From: Deinococcus peraridilitoris DSM 19664
GTDB taxonomy: Bacteria; Deinococcota; Deinococci; Deinococcales; Deinococcaceae
Assembly (NCBI RefSeq): GCF_000317835.1
Contig: NC_019793.1
Coordinates: 2,046,001 to 2,110,000, forward strand
Direction: 5' to 3'
Length of the DNA: 64,000 bases
Of this stretch, positions 60,105 to 64,000 are shown in pieces. The translations under genes and the position numbers were made by a program. Under the pieces are notes generated by a model, which saw only the letters and a program-made list of their open reading frames with translations, had not been told where the DNA came from and made no database searches. The first letter of the stretch is position 1. Each line of letters starts with the position of its first letter.

Positions 60105-61007
60105 ATCCGCCGTGTCACGCCCCGGGTTCACCCACTGCCCGAAGCCGCGGAGTTCCCGCGCGAGTCGCGCCCCGTACTCGCCTTCTCCCAGCGTTTCGAT
60201 CGTGACGCGCATGTGCGTCGCGTTGGCGTGCAGCATCTCTCGCTCGTTCAGCATGATGCCGACATGCCCCGGAAAAAACGCCAGGTCACCCGCCCGCGGG
60301 GTGTCCGTGGGGGTCAGGAAAGCCTGCTGCTGGTCGGCGTCGCGTGGCAGCACTCCCGCAGGGTAAAACAGCTGCGTCAGTCCGGAGCAGTCGATGCCCC
60401 AGGCGCTGCGGCCTCCCCAGACGTACGGCGTATCGAGAAAGCGGCGTGCGAAGTGCAGGCTGCGCTGGCCCTGCGAGGCGTCCGGCGCCGTCAGGGCCGC
60501 TTGCAGAAACGCTTCACCCTCGGCGTAGCGTACCCGCCACCACCGACGGCCGTCGATGTGGTGGGCTTCTCGATCCAGCAACTCGAAGAGTGCCCCGTGG
60601 CTGACTTCGTCCAGCAGGGTGGCGCTGACCCGCGGTGCGGCAAACAGGTGCCCGCGCAGGGCGCTGACCCGCACCGTTGCCGAAGCGGGCAACTCCCGGC
60701 CAAGCGCGCGCTGACAGGCGAAGCCCAGGTAGTCGTCGTGCAGCGTGCGCACCCAGGCCCAGCCGTCGTCGCGCACCTCGAGAATCTGCATCGCCTCGCC
60801 GTGCAGGGCTTCGGTGACCTGCGCGCTGCCGGTGGTGGGGCGCTCACGCAGGGAAACCCGGCCTCGCGCGGCGACGGCCTTCTGAGGCGTAAGCCATGTC
60901 CACTCCCCGGGCAACTCTCCCCGTAAAGCGTCTTCGGCCACGCGCCGTTGCTCGTCGAAGGCGTGAACGCGTGGATCCGGCAGGGGTGCGGTGTCAGGGC
61001 TGTACAT
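60063..61007 (-). CDS. NlpC/P60 cysteine peptidase with SH3 domains
   Basis: 314 residues. N-terminal ~50 residues, then two SH3-like domains (~48-110: RVSLRERPTTGSAQV; ~115-165), and the NlpC/P60 domain (~180-300) with FLDTPYVWGGRSAWGIDCSGL (Cys207), GHVGIML (His248) and HANATHM. Family: gamma-D-glutamyl-L-diamino acid endopeptidases that cut murein stem peptides. No clear signal peptide, so it may be exported by another route or recycle murein peptides. Its 3' end overlaps the convergent GGDEF-EAL gene by 42 bases. Confidence 0.85.
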   Translation of the reverse strand: MYSPDTAPLPDPRVHAFDEQRRVAEDALRGELPGEWTWLTPQKAVAARGRVSLRERPTTGSAQVTEALHGEAMQILEVRDDGWAWVRTLHDDYLGFACQRALGRELPASATVRVSALRGHLFAAPRVSATLLDEVSHGALFELLDREAHHIDGRRWWRVRYAEGEAFLQAALTAPDASQGQRSLHFARRFLDTPYVWGGRSAWGIDCSGLTQLFYPAGVLPRDADQQQAFLTPTDTPRAGDLAFFPGHVGIMLNEREMLHANATHMRVTIETLGEGEYGARLARELRGFGQWVNPGRDTADSAAVSAASADLHS

Positions 61008-61278
61008 GCCGTCATTTCAGCATGCCGAAGGCCGCACAGTGCTGCTGGCCGAGACCAGCAGGTGCCCGTGCTCATAGAATTCGCCTCCTGACCTTCACTC
61101 GGGCCAGGAGGCGAAGAAGCGCGACGTGGGGTCAGGCCCGTCTCTAACACCTCGCGTTCTGCTGATCACAGCATGCGCGGAATTTGTCCGCTTTGCGTTT
61201 GCAGCCGGTGAAGCCCGGCTTCGGTCAGCGTTGAGCCGACCTTGAAGTGCGGACGGGCCACAGAACGCTGCCTGCCGG

Positions 61279-62298
61279 TCAGGCTCCGGGCGCCGGAACG
61301 GGCACGTGGGCGCCGAGCAGACCTTCGTGTTTAAGATCCTGCCACAGTTCCGCCGGAACGGTCTGTTGCAGCAGGGTCGTGTTTTCGAGCACGTGTCCGG
61401 CATGACGGCTGGCCACCAGGACCGAGGTCACGGCCGGATGACCGAAAGGGAAGTGCAGGGCGGCCTGCTTGAGGCTGACGGCGTGGCGCGCGCAGACCGC
61501 GTCAATGGCCTGCGCACGCTGCAGCGTTTCCGGGGAAGCGGGGCTGTAATTGTAGGTAGCGCCCGGCTGCGCCGCCGCGAGCAGGCCACTGTTGTACACA
61601 CCACCGATCACCACCCCGATGCCGCGTTCCTGACAGCGGTCCATGAAACCGTGCAGCGAGTCCTGTTCGAACAGGGTGTAGCGGCCCGCCAGCAGAAACA
61701 CGTCGAACTCACCTGCCTTCAGCAGTTCGGCTGGCATCTGCCACTGGTTCATGCCCGCGCCGATGGCCGTGACCATCCCTTGCTCGCGCAGCTCGTGCAG
61801 GGCGCGGTAAGCACCTCGCATCAGCTCGCCGACTCCCACGCCCACCGCGTCAGGGTCATGAATGAACAGCAAATCGATGCGCGCGACCTGCAGGCGCCTC
61901 AGGCTGTCCTCGAAGGACCGCAGCACGCCGTCGTAGGAGTAGTCGTACTCGACGTTCAGTTTCGACGTCGATTTGAAGCCGAAGCTGCCGTCGCTTTCCA
62001 GCTGCGTGGGGTGCGGCGGGATGTCCGGGCGCAGCACCCGCCCGACCTTGCTCGACACGATGAAATCCGAGTGGTCCTGCAGCAGTGCGCCCAGCCGTTC
62101 CTCGGCCAGGCCGTACCCGTACAGGGGGGCCGTGTCGTAATAGCGAAAACCGAGCTGCCAGCTGCTCTGCAGCACGTCGCGCGCCTGAGTGTCGGGTACC
62201 GCCTCGTGCAGTCCACCCAGCGGCGCGGTTCCGAAACCCAGCGAAGGCAGCGAGAGCTTGCTGCGGGACAAGGTCCGGGGAGCGTAAGGGCTGTTCAT
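61279..62298 (-). CDS. Aldo/keto reductase (D-threo-aldose/L-fucose dehydrogenase type)
   Basis: 339 residues from ATG 62298 (open frame extends further). LGFGTAPLGGL, YDTAPLYGYGLAEERLG (catalytic Asp/Tyr), SSKVGRVLRP (Lys), LLFIHDPD (His), and a C-terminal GHPAVTSVLVASRHAGHV cofactor part. This pattern is that of the D-threo-aldose 1-dehydrogenase/pyridoxal 4-dehydrogenase subgroup, NAD(P)-linked oxidation of free sugars. Divergent from the ROK kinase; both fit a sugar-use locus. Confidence 0.85.
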   Translation of the reverse strand: MNSPYAPRTLSRSKLSLPSLGFGTAPLGGLHEAVPDTQARDVLQSSWQLGFRYYDTAPLYGYGLAEERLGALLQDHSDFIVSSKVGRVLRPDIPPHPTQLESDGSFGFKSTSKLNVEYDYSYDGVLRSFEDSLRRLQVARIDLLFIHDPDAVGVGVGELMRGAYRALHELREQGMVTAIGAGMNQWQMPAELLKAGEFDVFLLAGRYTLFEQDSLHGFMDRCQERGIGVVIGGVYNSGLLAAAQPGATYNYSPASPETLQRAQAIDAVCARHAVSLKQAALHFPFGHPAVTSVLVASRHAGHVLENTTLLQQTVPAELWQDLKHEGLLGAHVPVPAPGA

Positions 62299-62489
62299 GC
62301 TGAGCGTTGTACACCAACGCCAGAACATCGGGCCGGTGCGGGTCACATTACCTGCCGCACGCCTCTCGTCTGGCCCAACCTCGCCGCCCGGTGTGTTTTG
62401 GTGTTTACTCTGAGGATGGAGTGCCCGCCCTGCCTTTCTCTCAGACCGCAGCTGCCCGAACGGCCGGACGCACCGCTCGAGGTTCGTGC

Positions 62490-63380
62490 GTGACGCCGCA
62501 GGCGCGGCCAGTTCTCGGGCTCGATATTGGCGGAAGTCACGTGACGGCGGCACTCGTGGACCCGGGGGCCCGTGAAGTGCGGCGGGACAGCCGCACCGTT
62601 TTGCACGTCGCTCACGACTCGCCTGCCAGCCTGCTCACGGACGGCTGGGCCCGAGTGGCCCTGCTGGCCTGCGCGAACGAGGTGGGCCGCGTGGCGGGCG
62701 TCGGCGTCGCCATGCCGAGTCCGTTTGAGTATGCGCGCGGCGTCGCCCGGCACCGACACAAGTTCGCGGCGCTCTACGGCGTGAACGTCCGCGAGTCACT
62801 GAGAGACGCCTGGGCAGGCACTCCGCTGGCCGACACCTCGCCCGTCTTCGGAAACGACGCCGATCTGTTCGCGCTCGGCGAAGCCTGGGCGGGCGCTGCT
62901 CGCGGCCGGACGCGGGTGCTGGGCGTCACGCTCGGCACGGGCCTCGGCAGCGGTTTTGTCGTTGCGGGCCGGGTCGTCACCTCCGGCGAAGGCGTGCCTC
63001 CGGAGGGCGAGTTGTGGAATACGCCCTACGCAGGCGCCCTGGCCGAAGATTCGGTTTCCACGCGTGCGCTCGTGGACGCTTACACGCGGAGCGGCGGACC
63101 ACAGCTCAACCCGGCCGATCTGGCGGCCCGGGCGCGCCAGGGAGACGTCGGCGCCCGGCAGGTCTGGCAGCAATTCGGTGAGCACCTTGCCGCCGTCCTG
63201 ACACCCGTCGTGCAGGACTTCAAGCCGGACGTCGTGGTCGTCGGGGGAAACCTGACGCAGGCCTGGACTCTGTTCAGCGCTCCCCTGAAGCTGCTGGGCG
63301 TGCCCTGCGAAGCGTCCCGGCTGCTCGACGAGGCGGCCCTGCTGGGCGCGGCGGCCCTCGTTCTCGATCAGCACGGTTGA
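62490..63380 (+). CDS. ROK-family sugar kinase
   Basis: 296 residues from GTG 62490 (CGAGG upstream). N-terminal phosphate motif LGLDIGGSHVTAALVD; FGNDADLFALGEAWAG (catalytic Asp region); LGVTLGTGLGSGFV; C-terminal VVVVGGNLTQAW adenosine motif. The zinc-binding CxCGxxGC of many ROK members is absent. ATP-dependent phosphorylation of a hexose (glucokinase-like) is expected; no HTH, so not a ROK repressor. Followed after 41 bases by the esterase gene. Confidence 0.85.
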   Translation: MTPQARPVLGLDIGGSHVTAALVDPGAREVRRDSRTVLHVAHDSPASLLTDGWARVALLACANEVGRVAGVGVAMPSPFEYARGVARHRHKFAALYGVNVRESLRDAWAGTPLADTSPVFGNDADLFALGEAWAGAARGRTRVLGVTLGTGLGSGFVVAGRVVTSGEGVPPEGELWNTPYAGALAEDSVSTRALVDAYTRSGGPQLNPADLAARARQGDVGARQVWQQFGEHLAAVLTPVVQDFKPDVVVVGGNLTQAWTLFSAPLKLLGVPCEASRLLDEAALLGAAALVLDQHG

Positions 63381-63421
63381 AGCGCGGTTGCCGAGCAATG
63401 CAGCGCCGCAGAAAGGAATTC

Positions 63422-64000
63422 ATGGCTTACTTCGATCTTCCGGAACACGAACTGCGCACCTACCGACCCCCTCGCCACGAGCCCACCGATTTCGATGCCT
63501 TCTGGGCCCGGACGCTGGCCGAGTCACGGGAGCGAGCCCAGGACCCGCAGTTTGTGCCCGTCGAGGCTTTGCTCGCGACCCTGGAGGTGTTCGACGTGAC
63601 CTTCAGCGGCGCCCTCGGCTCGCCCGTGCGGGGATGGCTGGTGCTTCCCAGACAGCGCACCGGCCCTTTGCCGTGCGTGGTCGAATTCATCGGGTATGGT
63701 GGTGGACGTGGTCTGCCGCACGAGTGGCTGCTGTATGCCAGCGCCGGGTACGCGCATTTCGTGATGGATACCCGCGGTCAGGGCAGCGGCTGGCGTCAGG
63801 GTGACACGCCCGACGAGGGCAGTGGGGGCGAGCCGCACCTGGGAGGCTTCATGACCCTGGGTTTGCACGATCCCCACCGCTACTACTACCGGCGTGTCTA
63901 CACCGACGCGGCGCGCGCCGTCGAAACGGCCCGCACGCATCCGGCCGTCGACGCTTCGCGCGTGGCGGTGACCGGAGGCAGTCAGGGTGGGGGGCTGGCC
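63422..64000 (+). CDS. Acetyl-xylan esterase/cephalosporin-C deacetylase family (cut by window end)
   Basis: First 193 residues, starting at ATG 63422 with SD AAAGGAA. The AXE1 pattern is clear: FDLPEHELRTYRPPRHEPTDFDAFW, VFDVTFSGALGSPVRGWLVLP, VVEFIGYGGGRGLPHEWLLYASAGYAHFVMDTRGQGSGW, RRVYTDAARAVETA and the nucleophile elbow GGSQGGGLA. Alpha/beta hydrolase that removes acetyl groups from oligosaccharides; cytoplasmic. The catalytic Asp and His lie beyond the window. Confidence 0.88.
   Translation, partial: MAYFDLPEHELRTYRPPRHEPTDFDAFWARTLAESRERAQDPQFVPVEALLATLEVFDVTFSGALGSPVRGWLVLPRQRTGPLPCVVEFIGYGGGRGLPHEWLLYASAGYAHFVMDTRGQGSGWRQGDTPDEGSGGEPHLGGFMTLGLHDPHRYYYRRVYTDAARAVETARTHPAVDASRVAVTGGSQGGGLA

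Overview
This window is high-GC bacterial DNA that I would place in Deinococcus or a close relative. The reasons are a comEA-comEC competence pair, a LacI-type-sensor GGDEF-EAL protein, large TPR regulators, and five genes that lack a normal Shine-Dalgarno but carry a TANNNT box exactly 6 bases before the start codon, which is the leaderless promoter layout known from Deinococcus. The assignment is inferred from content only; there is no rRNA in the window.

Positions 1 to about 36,115 are the right part of a siphophage-like prophage whose left end lies outside the window. On the + strand it runs: a helicase-loader fragment and small early genes (winged helix, VRR-NUC nuclease, zinc ribbons; 1-4345); a control region with promoter, palindrome and terminator (4383-4462); packaging and head genes (terS, terL, portal, scaffold, capsid; 4483-9642); connector and tail genes, including a G/GT tail chaperone pair joined by a -1 frameshift on an A8 run (9647-13148); a 2,099-residue tape measure with an embedded cysteine-peptidase-like domain; distal tail and an SGNH-hydrolase fibre (to 24,695); a self-contained lipoprotein SGNH hydrolase cargo gene; a lysis cassette (26,082-27,309); a secreted beta-helix protein broken by a frameshift; and a tyrosine integrase (30,807-31,739). 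A 28-base palindromic terminator separates the integrase from a convergent minus-strand operon of small genes (31,791-36,073) holding zinc ribbons, a C5-cytosine methyltransferase, a DUF5662 protein, a ribbon-helix-helix regulator and an inverted pair of perfect DnaA boxes.

The prophage ends inside comEC. The host comEA-comEC operon (minus strand, 38,203 to 36,009) is intact until the comEC metallo-beta-lactamase-like domain, which stops at the histidine of its metal motif and continues for about 33 phage-encoded codons. The insertion should inactivate DNA uptake. It also places the right-arm phage operon directly downstream of, and collinear with, the host competence promoter.

From 38,374 onward the sequence is chromosomal: tRNA-Ala and tRNA-Met; a decayed sugar-ABC permease remnant next to a GH2 beta-mannosidase; tRNA-Lys with an integrase relic beside it (an older, decayed integration); a lipoprotein/TPR-protein pair divergent from a large BTAD-ATPase-TPR regulator; a SAM methyltransferase; a TPR protein; a subtilisin-like lipoprotein protease with five 24-base repeats; EamA and MATE transporters; a short-chain dehydrogenase; a LacI-type-sensor GGDEF-EAL protein; an NlpC/P60 peptidase; and a carbohydrate group (aldo/keto reductase, ROK kinase, acetyl-xylan esterase cut by the window end).
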